From Paludibacteraceae bacterium (GTDB lineage: Bacteria > Bacteroidota > Bacteroidia > Bacteroidales > Paludibacteraceae): DNA of 64,000 nucleotides. A program made the translations under genes and the position numbers. Below, in pieces: positions 47,114 through 58,265 of this stretch. Under the pieces are notes generated by a model. The model was not told the origin of the DNA, did no database searches, and was given only the letters and a program-made list of their open reading frames with translations. Numbering within the stretch: position 1 is the stretch's first letter; every line of letters begins with the position of its first letter. Location: positions 1-64,000 of the forward strand of contig CAJOMJ010000022.1 of the NCBI GenBank assembly GCA_905235505.1, written 5' to 3'.

Positions 47114-48649
47114 TTAATGTTTGAAGTGTCTTACTCCGGTGAGGAGCATGCATATTCCTTTCTCATTGGCTTTGTTTATGCAGTCGTTGTCTCTTATACT
47201 TCCGCCCGGTTGCACTATAGCCTTCACTCCGTATTGCGCTGCCATCTCCACTGTGTCGTCAAAAGGAAGGAATCCGTCGGAAGCAAGCACAAGATACTCG
47301 GGAGTGTTGTCTGCCGTAGCCTGTTTGAGAGCAATCTCTGCCGAACCTACACGGTTCATCTGACCTGCCCCTACACCGTAGGTACGCCCGTCCTGAGCCA
47401 CTACTATGGCATTCGACTTGACATGCTTTACTATATTCCATGCAAACTGCAGGTCGGCAAGTGTCTTTTCGTCGGGTTTCTGCTCGGTGACGCACATCTC
47501 TGTAGTCAGTTGCTCTGTCTGAGTATCAAGGTGCTGCACAAGCAGACCGCCGTTGACGCTTACATATTGGTCTATCACCTCCTTTGTGTCGCTCATGTCC
47601 ACTTTCAGCACCCGCAGGTTCTTTTTCGTAGATAGTATCTCCAATGCCTCCGTGCTGTATTCTGGTGCCATCACAATCTCAAGGAAGATAGGTTTCATGC
47701 CGAGGGCTATCTCTTTTGTCAGAGTGCGGTTCACTGCCACTATACCTCCGTATATGCTCACCTTGTCTGCCTCGTATGCTTTCTGCCATGCCTCCTCTAT
47801 TGTGTCTGCCTCTGCTGCACCGCATGGGTTCATGTGCTTTAGTGCCACACAGAAGGGCTTCTTGAAGTCTCTTACTATATTCAGGGCTGCATTGGCGTCT
47901 TGTATGTTGTTGTACGACATCTCTTTGCCCTGCAACTGCTCTGCAGAGGCGAGAGAATAAGGCATTTTAGCAGTGGAAGCGTAGAACTTGGCTGATTGGT
48001 GGGGATTCTCACCGTATCTCAACGGCTGCTTCAGGTCGAACTCAAGGAATAGCTTCTCCCCAAGCCCTGCCTGGTGGCGCATATATGTGGCAATACAGCA
48101 GTCGTATTGTGCGGTATGCGTGTATGCTTTGGCGGAGAGAGCAAGGCGTGTCTCTACAGAGGTGTCGCCGTTCTGCTGAATCTCGCTGAGTACCTGCTTG
48201 TAGTCCTGCGGGTCGCATACCACCGTCACACTCTCAAAGTTCTTTGCAGCACTCCTGAGCATCGAAGGACCTCCTATGTCTATCTTCTCTATGGCTTCGT
48301 CAAGAGTTACGCCCTCCTTGGCTATTGTCTCGCGGAAGGGATAAAGGTTTACGCACACAAGGTCAATGAAACCTATGCCGTTCTCTTCTAATGCCTTCAG
48401 GTGGGAAGGCTCGCTTCTGCGTGCAAGAAGTGCACCGTGTACTTTGGGGTGCAATGTCTTCACTCTCCCGTCGCATATCTCGGGAAAGCCGGTAACCTCG
48501 CTTATGCCTATCGTTCGTATTCCTGCCTTCTCAAGCAGTGACTGAGTACCGCCGGTGGCGATAATCTCCCAACCTGCATCTCTCAGACCGCCAACGAACT
48601 CTATGAGTCCTGTCTTGTCGCTTACACTTACTAATGCTCTCTTTGCCAT
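47114..48649 (-). CDS. purH: Bifunctional AICAR formyltransferase / IMP cyclohydrolase
   Basis: A 511-residue enzyme catalysing the last two steps to IMP. The ATG at 48649 (MAKRALVSVSDKTGLIEF) is the family start; an upstream in-frame ATG at 48706 lies in the purM 3' end and is rejected. The N-terminal MGS-like cyclohydrolase domain has TGGTQSLLEKAGI and DGRVKTLHPKVHGALL. The C-terminal transformylase domain has LRYGENPHQSAKFY, CVALKHMNPCGAAE and the terminal VRHFKH. It needs 10-formyl-THF, made by the FolD half of the next gene. Confidence 0.97.
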   Translation of the reverse strand: MAKRALVSVSDKTGLIEFVGGLRDAGWEIIATGGTQSLLEKAGIRTIGISEVTGFPEICDGRVKTLHPKVHGALLARRSEPSHLKALEENGIGFIDLVCVNLYPFRETIAKEGVTLDEAIEKIDIGGPSMLRSAAKNFESVTVVCDPQDYKQVLSEIQQNGDTSVETRLALSAKAYTHTAQYDCCIATYMRHQAGLGEKLFLEFDLKQPLRYGENPHQSAKFYASTAKMPYSLASAEQLQGKEMSYNNIQDANAALNIVRDFKKPFCVALKHMNPCGAAEADTIEEAWQKAYEADKVSIYGGIVAVNRTLTKEIALGMKPIFLEIVMAPEYSTEALEILSTKKNLRVLKVDMSDTKEVIDQYVSVNGGLLVQHLDTQTEQLTTEMCVTEQKPDEKTLADLQFAWNIVKHVKSNAIVVAQDGRTYGVGAGQMNRVGSAEIALKQATADNTPEYLVLASDGFLPFDDTVEMAAQYGVKAIVQPGGSIRDNDCINKANEKGICMLLTGVRHFKH

Positions 48650-48683
48650 GATTGTATGATTATGTGTTATATATTGTTGTTTG

Positions 48684-49709
48684 TTACATGTTGATGATGT
48701 TCTCACCCTCTATCACTCTGCCTATCACTTGTGCCTTCTCCCCGTATGTGGATATAAGACTGATAATCCCGTCTGCATCTTGCTTGTCGGCTACTATTAT
48801 CATTCCTATGCCCATGTTGAAGATATTGTACATCTCGCGGTGCGGCACCTTACCCCATTCCTCCAATTTCTTGAAGACGGGCAGTATCTGCCATGTCCCC
48901 TCGTCTATTGAGAACCCTTGTCCTTCTTTCAGCGTGCGGGGGATATTCTCGTCGAATCCTCCGCCTGTGATATGACAAATGCCGTGTACATCAAACTTGT
49001 GAATGACGTCAAGCACCGGCTTTACATATATCTTCGTAGGCGTCAGCAGTGTCTCGCCGAGTGTCTTGCCGCCAAACTCCTCGTAAGTCCCGTTGAGGTC
49101 AAGACCGTTGTCGGCTACTATCTTTCTCACCAGACTATAACCGTTGGAATGCACTCCTGACGAACTGATGCCGATAAGCACATCGCCTGTCTTGACCTTG
49201 CTGCCGTCTATCAGTTGCTGCTTCTCCACCACTCCCGTAGTAAAGCCGGCAATATCATATTCTCCGTCAGCATACATACCCGGCATCTCCGCTGTCTCAC
49301 CGCCTACAAGTGCACAACCTGCCTGACGGCAACCTTCTGCCACTCCTTTCACTATCGCCTCCACCTTGGAGGGTATATTGTGCCCGAGTGCCACATAATC
49401 AAGGAAAAACAGCGGCTCCGCTCCTTGTGCCAATACATCATTCACGCACATCGCCACCGCGTCTATACCTATGGTGTCGTGTTTGTCAAGGGCAAAGGCT
49501 ATCTTCAGTTTTGTGCCCACTCCGTCTGTCCCGCTTACCAGCACAGGCTCCTTCAGGTTGAGCAGACTCAGGTCGAACATCCCTCCGAACGAGCCTATAT
49601 TACCCATTGTACCAAGACGCTGGGTCGAACTTACATGTTGCTTGATGCGGCTTACTACCTCATAGCCTGCTTCGAGGTTTACTCCTGCTTTTTCGTATGA
49701 CTGAGCCAT
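48684..49709 (-). CDS. purM: Phosphoribosylformylglycinamidine cyclo-ligase (AIR synthetase)
   Basis: A 341-residue ATP-dependent enzyme closing the imidazole ring (FGAM to AIR). Visible: [83 protein letters not shown] and [15 protein letters not shown]. Full length. It lies 19 nt after purL and 34 nt before purH. Confidence 0.97.
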   Translation of the reverse strand: MAQSYEKAGVNLEAGYEVVSRIKQHVSSTQRLGTMGNIGSFGGMFDLSLLNLKEPVLVSGTDGVGTKLKIAFALDKHDTIGIDAVAMCVNDVLAQGAEPLFFLDYVALGHNIPSKVEAIVKGVAEGCRQAGCALVGGETAEMPGMYADGEYDIAGFTTGVVEKQQLIDGSKVKTGDVLIGISSSGVHSNGYSLVRKIVADNGLDLNGTYEEFGGKTLGETLLTPTKIYVKPVLDVIHKFDVHGICHITGGGFDENIPRTLKEGQGFSIDEGTWQILPVFKKLEEWGKVPHREMYNIFNMGIGMIIVADKQDADGIISLISTYGEKAQVIGRVIEGENIINM

Positions 49710-49728
49710 CTCTTTGACTGTTTGATTG

Positions 49729-52700
49729 TTATTGTTTATGTTGAAAGTAATGTACTGCGTTCTCGAATATGCACTGCTCGCAGTTGCCGTGTATATTCTT
49801 CATAAGCCCCTCCTCATAACGCTCCGAGTGACCCATCTTTCCAAGTATCTGTCCGTTCGGACTGACAATACCCTCTATTGCGTATGCCGAACCGTTGGGA
49901 TTATACGGCGACTGCATGGTAGGCTCTCCGCTGAACGGGTCGGCATACTGGAATGCTACCTGATGGTTCTCGAACAGTGTGCGTGCAGTCTCTTCCGAGA
50001 CAACAAACTTGCCCTCTCCGTGACTAACGGCAATGCTGTGCATCTCACCCTCCTTGAACCCGTACAGCCAAGGCGAATCGCATGCCGCTACACGTGTACT
50101 TACCATCTGCGACACGTGCCGGTTGATATTGTTACGGAAGAGTGTGGGCGAGTCTGCATTTACTTCTCCGAGTCTTCCAAATGGCAGCAATCCGCTCTTC
50201 ATCAGCGCCTGGAATCCGTTGCATATTCCTAATATCAGTCCTCCGCGCTCTATCAGTGCCGTTATCGAGCTCGCTATCTTCCCGTTGGTGAGCACACTGG
50301 CTATGAACTTGCCCGAGCCGTCGGGTTCGTCACCTACTGAGAACCCGCCTGCCAGCATCAGTATATGGCAGTTGTCTATTGCTTGCTGCATCTCGTCTAT
50401 ACTCAGAAGTACATCCTGCGGAGTGAGGTTGCGGAACACCATCGTCCTTACCTCTGCCCCTGCACGGCGGAATGCCTTCGCACTGTCGTAGTCGCAGTTT
50501 GTACCCGGGAATACAGGTATAAACACTATAGGGTGCTCTGTCTGTTGCGGGGCAAAACGTCTCTCTGCCGCAGGGCGGGTAGTGGTACTAAGACTGACTG
50601 CCGCACTGTCTGCCTCTGCCGTAGCAGGATATATCCGGGCAAAATGCCGTACATTGCTATTCAACAACTCTGAGACGGGAATAGTCTCATTGTTGATGAT
50701 TATCATAGGCTCGCTGATGGTCTTTCCGATATATTGAGCCCTGACGAAATCAATATCTTCGGTTGCCTCTATCAGTATGGAGCCGTATGAATAGTCTGCA
50801 AGCTTATCCTCGTCTATGTTTATTTCTGCCCCTGTCATGTTGCCGAAAGAACATTTGCACAATGCCTCTGCTATTCCTCCGAAGCCCAATGCGTATGCCG
50901 AGCATACCTTGCCCTCCTGTATGGCGGTGTGAAGCCACTGCCAGTTCTCCTGCAGTTGCTCTGTGTCAGGCATATAGTTCTCACGAGGGGTATGCTGCAA
51001 CAGGTATAGTCTGTTGCCTGCTTTCTTGAATTCGGGTGAGATGACATCCTTGGTCTTTGCGGTAGTGATGCCGAAAGCAATCAAGGTCGGTGGCACGTTG
51101 ATATGCTCGAAAGTGCCGCTCATCGAGTCTTTGCCGCCTATGGAAGGCAGGTGCAACTCGAGTTGCATTCTCAATGCCCCGAGCAGTGCACTCAGTGGCT
51201 TGCCGAATGAGTGAGGGTCTGCCGTCATACGCTCAAAGTACTCCTGATAGGAGAAACGCATGCTCTTGTAGTCGCCGCCTGCTGCCGCCACTTTCGCACA
51301 TGCCTCCACCACTGCGTATGCAGCACCGTGATACGGACTCCATTCCGAGATATAGGGGTTATAGCCGAATGCCATCATACTGACGGTATTCGTAAACCCT
51401 TCTACAGGCAGTTTCTCTACCGATACCTGAGTCTCTGTCATCTGTGTCTTTCCTCCGAAGGGCATGAGTACCGTCGAGCGGCCGATGGTAGAGTCGAACA
51501 TCTCGATAAGACCCTTCTCGCTCGTTATGTTAGGCTGCTGCAGGAGGTTGGAAATCTTCTCTTTGAGATTGTCGCCCTGCATCTCTCTCTTGAATGGATT
51601 CTGTTCTTCCACGGCACTGATGGTGGCTGAAGCATAGTGCTTGGCTCCCGCACTGTCGATAAACTCGCGGCTCAGGTCTGCTACCGTCTCAGAGCCGTAG
51701 AACTGCCTCATTCTGCCCCTGTCTGTAACATCGGCGACATGCGTAACCTCTATGTTCTCCTCCGCACAGTACTTGCAGAACTCGTCCTTGTCCTCCGCAC
51801 TCACTACCACTGCCATTCGCTCCTGCGACTCGCTGATAGCCAACTCTGTAGGATTCAATCCCTGATACTTCACTGGTACTCTGTCGAGCCTGATGTCAAG
51901 CCCGTCCGCAAGCTCGCCTATTGCTACGCTCACTCCGCCTGCACCGAAGTCGTTGCTCTTCTTTATCAGGCGTGTAACTTCCTTCCTGCGGAAGAGGTGT
52001 TGCAATGCCCTCTCCACGGGAGCATTACCTTTCTGAACCTCACTGCCGCATGACTCAAGCGAGGCCTCCGTATGTTGTTTCGACGAACCCGTGGCTCCGC
52101 CTATGCCGTCTCTGCCTGTCCTGCCGCCTAACATCAGTATCACATCGCCCGCCTGAGGTGTCTCTCTGCGCACGTTTTCGGCTCTCACTGCACCCGCTAC
52201 TGCCCCTACCTCAAGCCGCTTTGCCACGAAGCCCGGGTGATATATCTCCCTGACATGCGTCGTGGCAAGTCCTATCTGGTTGCCGTATGACGAATAGCCC
52301 GCTGCTGCTTTCTTCGTAATCACCTGTTGCGGCAGTTTGCCGTGAAGCGTAGCCGACACCGGTTGCCATATATCTCCTGCTCCGGTTACGCGCATAGCCT
52401 GATAGACGTATGCTCTGCCCGATAGCGGGTCGCGTATGGCGCCTCCCAAACAGGTCGATGCACCGCCGAAAGGCTCTATCTCCGTCGGGTGATTGTGTGT
52501 CTCGTTCTTGAACTGAAGTAGCCATTTCTCTGTCTTGCCGTCAACATCTACATCCACAAACACACTGCATGCGTTGTTCTCCTCGCTCACCTCAAGGTCA
52601 TCAAGGTAGCCTGTAGAGCGCAGATAGCGCGCACCTATCGTTGCCAACTCCATCAGACATACACTCTTCTGTTCGCGACCCAGTTGCTGACGGATACTGT

Positions 52701-53469
52701 AGAACTGCCCGAGAGTCTGTTCTATGTCTGTCTTTATGAATGAGTCCTCAACTGCTATGTTCTGCAGTTCTGTCGTGAAAGTGGTGTGCCGGCAGTGGTC
52801 GCTCCAGTATGTGTCAAGTATCCTTATCTCTGTTTCAGTAGGCTCACGGTGCTCCGACTTGAAGTATTTTATCACCTCCATCAGGTCATCTTCGTTCATT
52901 GCGAGTCCCCAGTTCTTTATGAAGTCAACCCTCTCCTCATGCCCCATATTGCAGAAGCCTGTCAGAGTCTGAAGCGGTTTGCTCTCTGCAATCTCTGTCT
53001 CGCACAGAACTGACATGTTCTTCTCGCGTGCCTCCACTGCGTTTATCACGTAGTGTTTTATCTTTTCTATGGTCTCTGCGGGAGTGTTGTCATCGAGAAT
53101 TATCAGCCTGCCGCTGCGTATGGTTATCTCTGCCTCGGGGTCGATAAGGTGAACGCAGTCGATTGCTGAAGAGGCTCTCTGGTCAAACTGCCCGGGCAGA
53201 TATTCGGTCGCTACATACTGCTTGCCCTCAAGCGGACACTCCAGACTCACGTTGTCGGTCTGCTTCTCGCCGAACACCTTGTAGAGCGACTCCTCAAGTA
53301 GCTGCTCCGTGAAGCCGAACAGGTCATATACATTGACAAGTCTGAGCGACTGAATATCTGTCTGCAGATTCTCGCGCAGCTCCTCAAGCAGCATCTCCGC
53401 CTCTACGCGGAAACCCTGCTTCTTCTCTACGAATACTCTGTATGCACTTCTTGTTGCCATAAACATCAT
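49729..53469 (-). CDS. purL: Phosphoribosylformylglycinamidine synthase, single-chain type
   Basis: A 1246-residue FGAM synthase with all domains in one chain, so no PurQ or PurS is needed. Order: PurS-like N-terminus (about 1-150), two PurM-like halves ([36 protein letters not shown], and later [13 protein letters not shown]), then a class I glutaminase ([29 protein letters not shown] nucleophile Cys). It uses glutamine and ATP to aminate FGAR. The ATG at 53469 overlaps the purE stop (ATGA). A third in-frame ATG at 53460 ([10 protein letters not shown]) is the likelier translated start by family comparison. Confidence 0.96.
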   Translation of the reverse strand: MMFMATRSAYRVFVEKKQGFRVEAEMLLEELRENLQTDIQSLRLVNVYDLFGFTEQLLEESLYKVFGEKQTDNVSLECPLEGKQYVATEYLPGQFDQRASSAIDCVHLIDPEAEITIRSGRLIILDDNTPAETIEKIKHYVINAVEAREKNMSVLCETEIAESKPLQTLTGFCNMGHEERVDFIKNWGLAMNEDDLMEVIKYFKSEHREPTETEIRILDTYWSDHCRHTTFTTELQNIAVEDSFIKTDIEQTLGQFYSIRQQLGREQKSVCLMELATIGARYLRSTGYLDDLEVSEENNACSVFVDVDVDGKTEKWLLQFKNETHNHPTEIEPFGGASTCLGGAIRDPLSGRAYVYQAMRVTGAGDIWQPVSATLHGKLPQQVITKKAAAGYSSYGNQIGLATTHVREIYHPGFVAKRLEVGAVAGAVRAENVRRETPQAGDVILMLGGRTGRDGIGGATGSSKQHTEASLESCGSEVQKGNAPVERALQHLFRRKEVTRLIKKSNDFGAGGVSVAIGELADGLDIRLDRVPVKYQGLNPTELAISESQERMAVVVSAEDKDEFCKYCAEENIEVTHVADVTDRGRMRQFYGSETVADLSREFIDSAGAKHYASATISAVEEQNPFKREMQGDNLKEKISNLLQQPNITSEKGLIEMFDSTIGRSTVLMPFGGKTQMTETQVSVEKLPVEGFTNTVSMMAFGYNPYISEWSPYHGAAYAVVEACAKVAAAGGDYKSMRFSYQEYFERMTADPHSFGKPLSALLGALRMQLELHLPSIGGKDSMSGTFEHINVPPTLIAFGITTAKTKDVISPEFKKAGNRLYLLQHTPRENYMPDTEQLQENWQWLHTAIQEGKVCSAYALGFGGIAEALCKCSFGNMTGAEINIDEDKLADYSYGSILIEATEDIDFVRAQYIGKTISEPMIIINNETIPVSELLNSNVRHFARIYPATAEADSAAVSLSTTTRPAAERRFAPQQTEHPIVFIPVFPGTNCDYDSAKAFRRAGAEVRTMVFRNLTPQDVLLSIDEMQQAIDNCHILMLAGGFSVGDEPDGSGKFIASVLTNGKIASSITALIERGGLILGICNGFQALMKSGLLPFGRLGEVNADSPTLFRNNINRHVSQMVSTRVAACDSPWLYGFKEGEMHSIAVSHGEGKFVVSEETARTLFENHQVAFQYADPFSGEPTMQSPYNPNGSAYAIEGIVSPNGQILGKMGHSERYEEGLMKNIHGNCEQCIFENAVHYFQHKQ

Positions 53470-53933
53470 ATTTTTGCTGCAAGCACAGCCTCTGTTTGTT
53501 GTTTGCGGAACTCTATGAGTCTATCTTCTAACTCTTTGTCTTGCAGGGCAAGTATCTCCACTGCAAGCAATGCCGCGTTCTTGCTGCCGTTGATGGCAAC
53601 CGTGGCTACCGGTATGCCCGAAGGCATCTGCACTATAGAGAGAAGCGAATCAAGGCCGTCAAGAGTCTTGCTCCTCACCGGCACTCCTATCACAGGAAGC
53701 GTGGTAAGACCTGCTATCACGCCCGGCAGATGGGCTGCACCGCCGGCGCCCGCTATGATAATGCTCAGTCCGCGCTCTTTGGCACTGCTCGCCCAATCGA
53801 ACAATGCCTGCGGCGCACGGTGTGCACTGATGACGCGTCTCTCGCACTCTATGCCGAACTTCTCCAGAGTCTCCACTGCAGGCATCATCACCTCCAGATC
53901 ACTCGTTGAACCCATAATAACTCCTACTTTCAT
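53466..53933 (-). CDS. purE: N5-carboxyaminoimidazole ribonucleotide mutase
   Basis: A 155-residue PurE. Motifs: [67 protein letters not shown] and [10 protein letters not shown]. This is the bacterial class I pattern, which normally needs PurK to make its substrate, yet no purK is in the cluster. It either relies on a distant purK or, less likely, carboxylates AIR directly. Start is 178 nt after guaA, the largest gap in the cluster. Confidence 0.95.
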   Translation of the reverse strand: MKVGVIMGSTSDLEVMMPAVETLEKFGIECERRVISAHRAPQALFDWASSAKERGLSIIIAGAGGAAHLPGVIAGLTTLPVIGVPVRSKTLDGLDSLLSIVQMPSGIPVATVAINGSKNAALLAVEILALQDKELEDRLIEFRKQQTEAVLAAKI

Positions 53934-53952
53934 AATCTTTATGTGTTTTAGC

Positions 53953-53988
53953 TGTATAAATTACACTGTTCAGTTGTATAAATTACAC
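53953..53988. repeat. Pair of 14-bp direct repeats upstream of purE
   Basis: TGTATAAATTACAC occurs at 53953-53966 and 53975-53988, 22 bp apart (two helical turns). They lie 20-55 nt before the purE start codon, in the position of a core promoter or operator. Regular spacing on one face of the helix suggests protein binding. No TAnnTTTG was found here. Confidence 0.5.
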
Positions 53989-54007
53989 CGTTTCCGGTCT
54001 CAATATA

Positions 54008-54110
54008 AATTTAACAATTTGTCGCTTTTTTCAACTTGGCGTAAGCCGTCGGTATGCTATCTCTAAGCCAAGTGTTAGCCTACTCTGAATTTAACAATTT
54101 GTCGCTTTTT
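54008..54110. repeat. Pair of 23-bp direct repeats in the guaA-purE gap
   Basis: A 23-base sequence, AATTTAACAATTTGTCGC followed by five T, occurs exactly at 54008-54030 and 54088-54110, 80 bp apart. The two copies bracket the dispersed structured repeat, as target-site or terminal duplications bracket an insertion. The second copy abuts the guaA stop codon. Confidence 0.65.
54034..54086 (-). repeat. Dispersed structured repeat, copy B
   Basis: On the minus strand this matches copy A at 2628-2679: AGAGTAGGCTAACACT, then GGCTTAGAG, TAGCAT and CGACGGCT in the same order with about four substitutions. Here the outer stem is longer, seven pairs (54067-54073 with 54034-54040). The T-A pair in this stem corresponds to C-G in copy A. 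It sits between the two 23-bp direct repeats. Confidence 0.6.
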
Positions 54111-54111
54111 G

Positions 54112-55638
54112 CTATTCCCACTCTATCGTTGCAGGTGGTTTTGAGGATATATCATACACCACTCTGTTCACACCCTTCACCTTGTTTATAATCTCGTTCG
54201 AAGTCTTGGCGAGAAACTCGTATGGCAGGTGTACCCAGTCAGCGGTCATGCCATCTACCGATGATACGGCCCTCAGTGCAACGCAACGCTCGTATGTGCG
54301 CTCGTCACCCATCACTCCCACGCTCTGCACAGGCAGCAGTATAGCACCTGCCTGCCACACCTTGTCATATAAGCCCTCTGCGCGCAGATTGTCTATGAAT
54401 ATCTTGTCCACCTGTTGCAATATGTTCACTTTCTCCCGTGTTACTTCTCCCAATATGCGTATGCCTAAACCCGGCCCGGGGAAAGGATGCCGTCCTATCA
54501 GACTCTCAGGCATACCAAGCGAGCGGCCTACACGGCGCACCTCGTCTTTGAACAACAGTCTGAGAGGCTCGACAATCTTCAAGTTCATCTTCTCCGGCAG
54601 TCCTCCTACGTTGTGGTGCGACTTTATCTTCGCTGCAGGACCATTCACAGATGCGGACTCCACCACATCAGGATAGATAGTGCCTTGCGCCAACCAGCGT
54701 GCATTCTCTATCTTCTGTGCCGCCTCGTTGAAGGTCTCTACAAAGTCACGGCCTATCACTTTCCTCTTCTGCTCGGGGTCGGTTACTCCCTCTAAGTCTC
54801 TGAAGAATCGCTCTGAAGCGTCCACGCCGACCACGTTAAGTCCCATATTCTTGTATGAACCGAGCACCTCCTCAAACTCATTCTTTCTCAGCAGACCGCT
54901 ATCAACAAATATACAATGCAGCCTGTCGCCTATTGCCTTTTGCAGCAGTATCGCTGCCACCGATGAGTCCACACCGCCCGACAAACCCAGTATCACGTTG
55001 TCGTCTCCTATCTGTTTGCGTAGTTGCAGTATTGTCTGTTCCACAAAGTTCTGCGGAGTCCAGTCTTGCTTGCAACCGCAAATCTCTACAAGGAAATTCC
55101 TCAGTATCTTGCTCCCCTCTGTCGTATGATATACCTCAGGGTGAAACTGAATAGCCCATACCTGCCCGTCAGTGAAACGGTAGGCCGCATTCATAACATC
55201 TGCAGTAGAGGCAATCTGCACCGCATTCTCAGGTAACACTTGAATAGTATCACCATGCGACATCCATACTTGTGAGTGCGGTTCAATCCCCTTGAACAAT
55301 AAGTCTGCCGTATCGTCAACGGTAAGCATTGCCCTGCCGTATTCACGGCTTGGCGAAGGCAATACCTGCCCTCCGTTAGTCTGGGCGAGATACTGTGCAC
55401 CGTAGCAGATTCCGAGTATGGGAATCCTGCCCGAGAAGGATGTCAGATCTATCTGCGGGGCATTGGTGTCACGCACGGAGGCGGGCGAACCGGAGAGTAT
55501 CAATCCGCGCACATCTGCGTCCGGCAAAGGCAACTTGTTGAAAGGATATATCTCGCAATATACATTCTCCTCCCTCAGTCTGCGCGCAATGAGTTGTGTG
55601 TATTGCGACCCGAAATCAGCAATGAGTATCTTTTCCAT
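54112..55638 (-). CDS. guaA: GMP synthase (glutamine-hydrolysing)
   Basis: A 508-residue enzyme converting XMP to GMP. The class I amidotransferase half has [33 protein letters not shown] (nucleophile Cys) and [10 protein letters not shown]. The ATP-pyrophosphatase half has the P-loop [11 protein letters not shown], and the C-terminal dimerisation part ends [17 protein letters not shown]. Full length. It is 15 nt after guaB, giving a guaBA unit within the cluster. Confidence 0.97.
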   Translation of the reverse strand: MEKILIADFGSQYTQLIARRLREENVYCEIYPFNKLPLPDADVRGLILSGSPASVRDTNAPQIDLTSFSGRIPILGICYGAQYLAQTNGGQVLPSPSREYGRAMLTVDDTADLLFKGIEPHSQVWMSHGDTIQVLPENAVQIASTADVMNAAYRFTDGQVWAIQFHPEVYHTTEGSKILRNFLVEICGCKQDWTPQNFVEQTILQLRKQIGDDNVILGLSGGVDSSVAAILLQKAIGDRLHCIFVDSGLLRKNEFEEVLGSYKNMGLNVVGVDASERFFRDLEGVTDPEQKRKVIGRDFVETFNEAAQKIENARWLAQGTIYPDVVESASVNGPAAKIKSHHNVGGLPEKMNLKIVEPLRLLFKDEVRRVGRSLGMPESLIGRHPFPGPGLGIRILGEVTREKVNILQQVDKIFIDNLRAEGLYDKVWQAGAILLPVQSVGVMGDERTYERCVALRAVSSVDGMTADWVHLPYEFLAKTSNEIINKVKGVNRVVYDISSKPPATIEWE

Positions 55639-55653
55639 CGTACATTCAATATA

Positions 55654-57126
55654 TTAGTTGGCACGTGTATAGTTCGGCGTCTCGTTAGTGATAGTGATGT
55701 CGTGCGGGTGACTCTCTGCCATGGCAGCAGAGGTTATGCGGACGAACTTAGTGTGTTTGAGTTCCTCAAGATTATGTGCTCCGCAGTATCCCATACCTGC
55801 TCTAAGTCCTCCCATCAACTGGTATATAGTCTCTTCTACATTCCCCTTATACGGTACCCTGCCTACTATCCCTTCCGGTACGAGTTTGTTAACGCTGTTC
55901 TCTCCGTCTTGGAAATATCTGTCGGCACTGCCTGCCTTCATGGCATCTATTGACCCCATACCGCGGTACGACTTGAATTTCCTTCCGTTATATATGATAG
56001 TATCACCCGGAGCCTCTTCTGTACCTGCGAACATCGACCCGCACATAACGCAGTTACCACCGGCTGCCAATGCCTTCACTATATCTCCCGAGTATCTCAA
56101 CCCGCCGTCGGCAATAATAGGTACTCCTGTGCCTGCCAATGCCGTAGATGTATCAAATATGGCAGTAAGTTGAGGAACACCGATACCTGCAATAATACGC
56201 GTAGTGCATATAGAACCCGGACCTATACCCACCTTCACTGCATCTGCTCCGTTGTCTGCAAGGAATCGTGCCGCCTCGGCTGTTGCTATATTGCCCACTA
56301 CTACGTCAAGAGTCGGGAACTGCTTCTTTATAGCCTTCAGAGTATTGACTACATTAAGCGAGTGCCCGTGTGCAGAGTCGAGTACCACTGCGTCCACATC
56401 CTCCGCTACAAGCATTGCCACGCGGTCGAGTGCATCTGCCGTTATTCCTACTCCTGCTGCCACGCGAAGTCTGCCCTTCTTGTCTTTGCAGGCATTGGGG
56501 AAGTCTTGGGTCTTTACCAAGTCGCGGTATGTTACCAAACCTACTAAACGACCTTTGGCATCCACTACCGGCAACTTCTCTATCTTGTTCTCCTGCAGAA
56601 CGTCAATCACATTGCAGTTGCTCGTGTCGCTTATGGTGATAAGCCCTTCCGATGTCATCACCTCCGCTATCTTGCGCCGGTAGTCTTTCTGAAAGCGTAG
56701 GTCTCTGTTGGTAACAATACCTACAAGCATGTTGTCTTCTTCCACTACAGGAATACCCCCAATATGGTTATCGCGCATCAGGCGTAGTGCATCTTCCACC
56801 GTCTGGTCCGGACGAATAGTGATAGGGTCGTATATCATACCATTCTCAGCACGCTTCACTTTCCTCACCTCTGCCGCCTGCTGCTCTTTCGACATATTCT
56901 TGTGTATGACTCCTATACCGCCTTGACGGGCGAGAGCAATAGCCATCTTCGACTCTGTAACTGTATCCATGGCAGCGGACACAATAGGGATATTGAGGCG
57001 TATGTTACGGGTGAACTGACATGTGAGATTCACTTCTCTTGGCAGTACCTCAGAGTAAGAGGGTACAAGCAGGACATCGTCGAATGTGAGTCCTTCCTGG
57101 ATGATGCGTTCTGTAATGAGTGACAT
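55654..57126 (-). CDS. guaB: Inosine-5'-monophosphate dehydrogenase
   Basis: A 490-residue NAD-dependent enzyme making XMP from IMP. Catalytic (beta/alpha)8 barrel with [18 protein letters not shown] at the start, an inserted pair of CBS domains at about 95-210, the loop [12 protein letters not shown] with the catalytic cysteine, and the flap near [22 protein letters not shown]. Full length. It lies 42 nt after pyrB, marking the switch from pyrimidine to purine genes without a clear promoter. Confidence 0.97.
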   Translation of the reverse strand: MSLITERIIQEGLTFDDVLLVPSYSEVLPREVNLTCQFTRNIRLNIPIVSAAMDTVTESKMAIALARQGGIGVIHKNMSKEQQAAEVRKVKRAENGMIYDPITIRPDQTVEDALRLMRDNHIGGIPVVEEDNMLVGIVTNRDLRFQKDYRRKIAEVMTSEGLITISDTSNCNVIDVLQENKIEKLPVVDAKGRLVGLVTYRDLVKTQDFPNACKDKKGRLRVAAGVGITADALDRVAMLVAEDVDAVVLDSAHGHSLNVVNTLKAIKKQFPTLDVVVGNIATAEAARFLADNGADAVKVGIGPGSICTTRIIAGIGVPQLTAIFDTSTALAGTGVPIIADGGLRYSGDIVKALAAGGNCVMCGSMFAGTEEAPGDTIIYNGRKFKSYRGMGSIDAMKAGSADRYFQDGENSVNKLVPEGIVGRVPYKGNVEETIYQLMGGLRAGMGYCGAHNLEELKHTKFVRITSAAMAESHPHDITITNETPNYTRAN

Positions 57127-57168
57127 AGTGGTGGAATTTTATGTATGAGGTTAATATTATGTTATTAC

Positions 57169-58230
57169 TTAGTTTGTTTTGAGGCAGTGGTCGCAGTATG
57201 CGCAGCGCTCTATTCCTTCCGTGTCGGTATATGCGAGTTTCTCTATAGGTTCAGTGCGTGTGATACAACGGTCGTTGGTGCAGGTGTGTGTGGTGGCTGA
57301 CAGCACTTTGTTCTGCGGCTGAGTCTCCTCTGTCTTCTGAAGCAGTGTGTATATAAGCGCCATACGGACAAACTTGCCGTTCTCTACCTGACGGAAATAT
57401 GCGGCACGAGGGTCAGAGTCCACATCTGTGCTTATCTCGTTTACTCTTGGCAGCGGGTGGAGCACTATCATGTGTTCCGGTGCAAGAGTCATCTTTTTAG
57501 CGTCAAGTATAAAACTGTCTTTCAGTCTCTCATAGTCGTCTTGATTGGCAAAGCGCTCTTGCTGTACGCGTGTCATATAGAGTACATCCAGCATATGCAG
57601 AACCTCTTCAAGAGTGTTTACCTCTATGAAGTTGCTTGGCAATATATTCTTTATGTAGTCAGGCAAGCGCAATTCATCGGGTGAGATAAGCACAAACCGC
57701 GTCCCCTCATAGCGCTTCATAGCCTTGATAAGCGAGTGAACCGTTCTTCCGTACTTGAGGTCGCCGCATAGTCCTATGGTCAGATTGTCCAGATGACCAA
57801 GTTCGCGCATTATGCTCAGGAGGTCTGTCAGTGTCTGCGTGGGGTGTGAATGTCCTCCGTCGCCTGCATTGATAATGGGTATGCGCGAGAACTGTGCTGC
57901 CACATTGGGTGCACCTTCCTTGAAATGACGCATGGCAATGATGTCGGCAAACGAGGACACCACTCTTACTGTGTCGGCAACCGTCTCACCTTTGCTTACT
58001 GACGAAGTGCGGGCATCGGAGAACCCGAGCACATTACCTCCCAACTCCATCATGGCGGCAGTGAAACTGAGACGTGTACGAGTACTTGGCTCGTAGAATA
58101 GTGTTGCTAATTTTTTGCCGTCGCATACATGTGCATATTTCTGACGGTTGTTGATAATGTCGATTGCGAGTTCAAGGAGTTGTTGTGTCTCTTCTACACT
58201 CAAATCAGTAGGGTCTATCAGATGTCGCAT
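57169..58230 (-). CDS. pyrB: Aspartate carbamoyltransferase fused to a PyrI-type zinc domain
   Basis: About 353 residues from ATG 58230 ([14 protein letters not shown]); an earlier ATG at 58284 lies inside pyrE and is less likely. Residues 1-295 are a complete catalytic chain: [12 protein letters not shown] (carbamoyl-phosphate loop), [36 protein letters not shown] and HPLPRVNEI. The extra C-terminal 45 residues hold CTNDRC and CAYC, spaced C-x4-C-x20-C-x2-C like the zinc site of the regulatory chain PyrI. The nucleotide-binding domain of PyrI is missing and no separate pyrI is nearby. The tail probably bridges catalytic trimers structurally, with no CTP/ATP control through the usual site. 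A similar fusion is known from Treponema. Confidence 0.93.
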   Translation of the reverse strand: MRHLIDPTDLSVEETQQLLELAIDIINNRQKYAHVCDGKKLATLFYEPSTRTRLSFTAAMMELGGNVLGFSDARTSSVSKGETVADTVRVVSSFADIIAMRHFKEGAPNVAAQFSRIPIINAGDGGHSHPTQTLTDLLSIMRELGHLDNLTIGLCGDLKYGRTVHSLIKAMKRYEGTRFVLISPDELRLPDYIKNILPSNFIEVNTLEEVLHMLDVLYMTRVQQERFANQDDYERLKDSFILDAKKMTLAPEHMIVLHPLPRVNEISTDVDSDPRAAYFRQVENGKFVRMALIYTLLQKTEETQPQNKVLSATTHTCTNDRCITRTEPIEKLAYTDTEGIERCAYCDHCLKTN

Positions 58231-58265
58231 AAGGCTGTATAATGAATAGTTGTTATATATGTGTG

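Noticed and set aside
53953..54110. CRISPR array
   Set aside because: Only two copies of each of two different repeats, with no regular repeat-spacer pattern and no cas genes.
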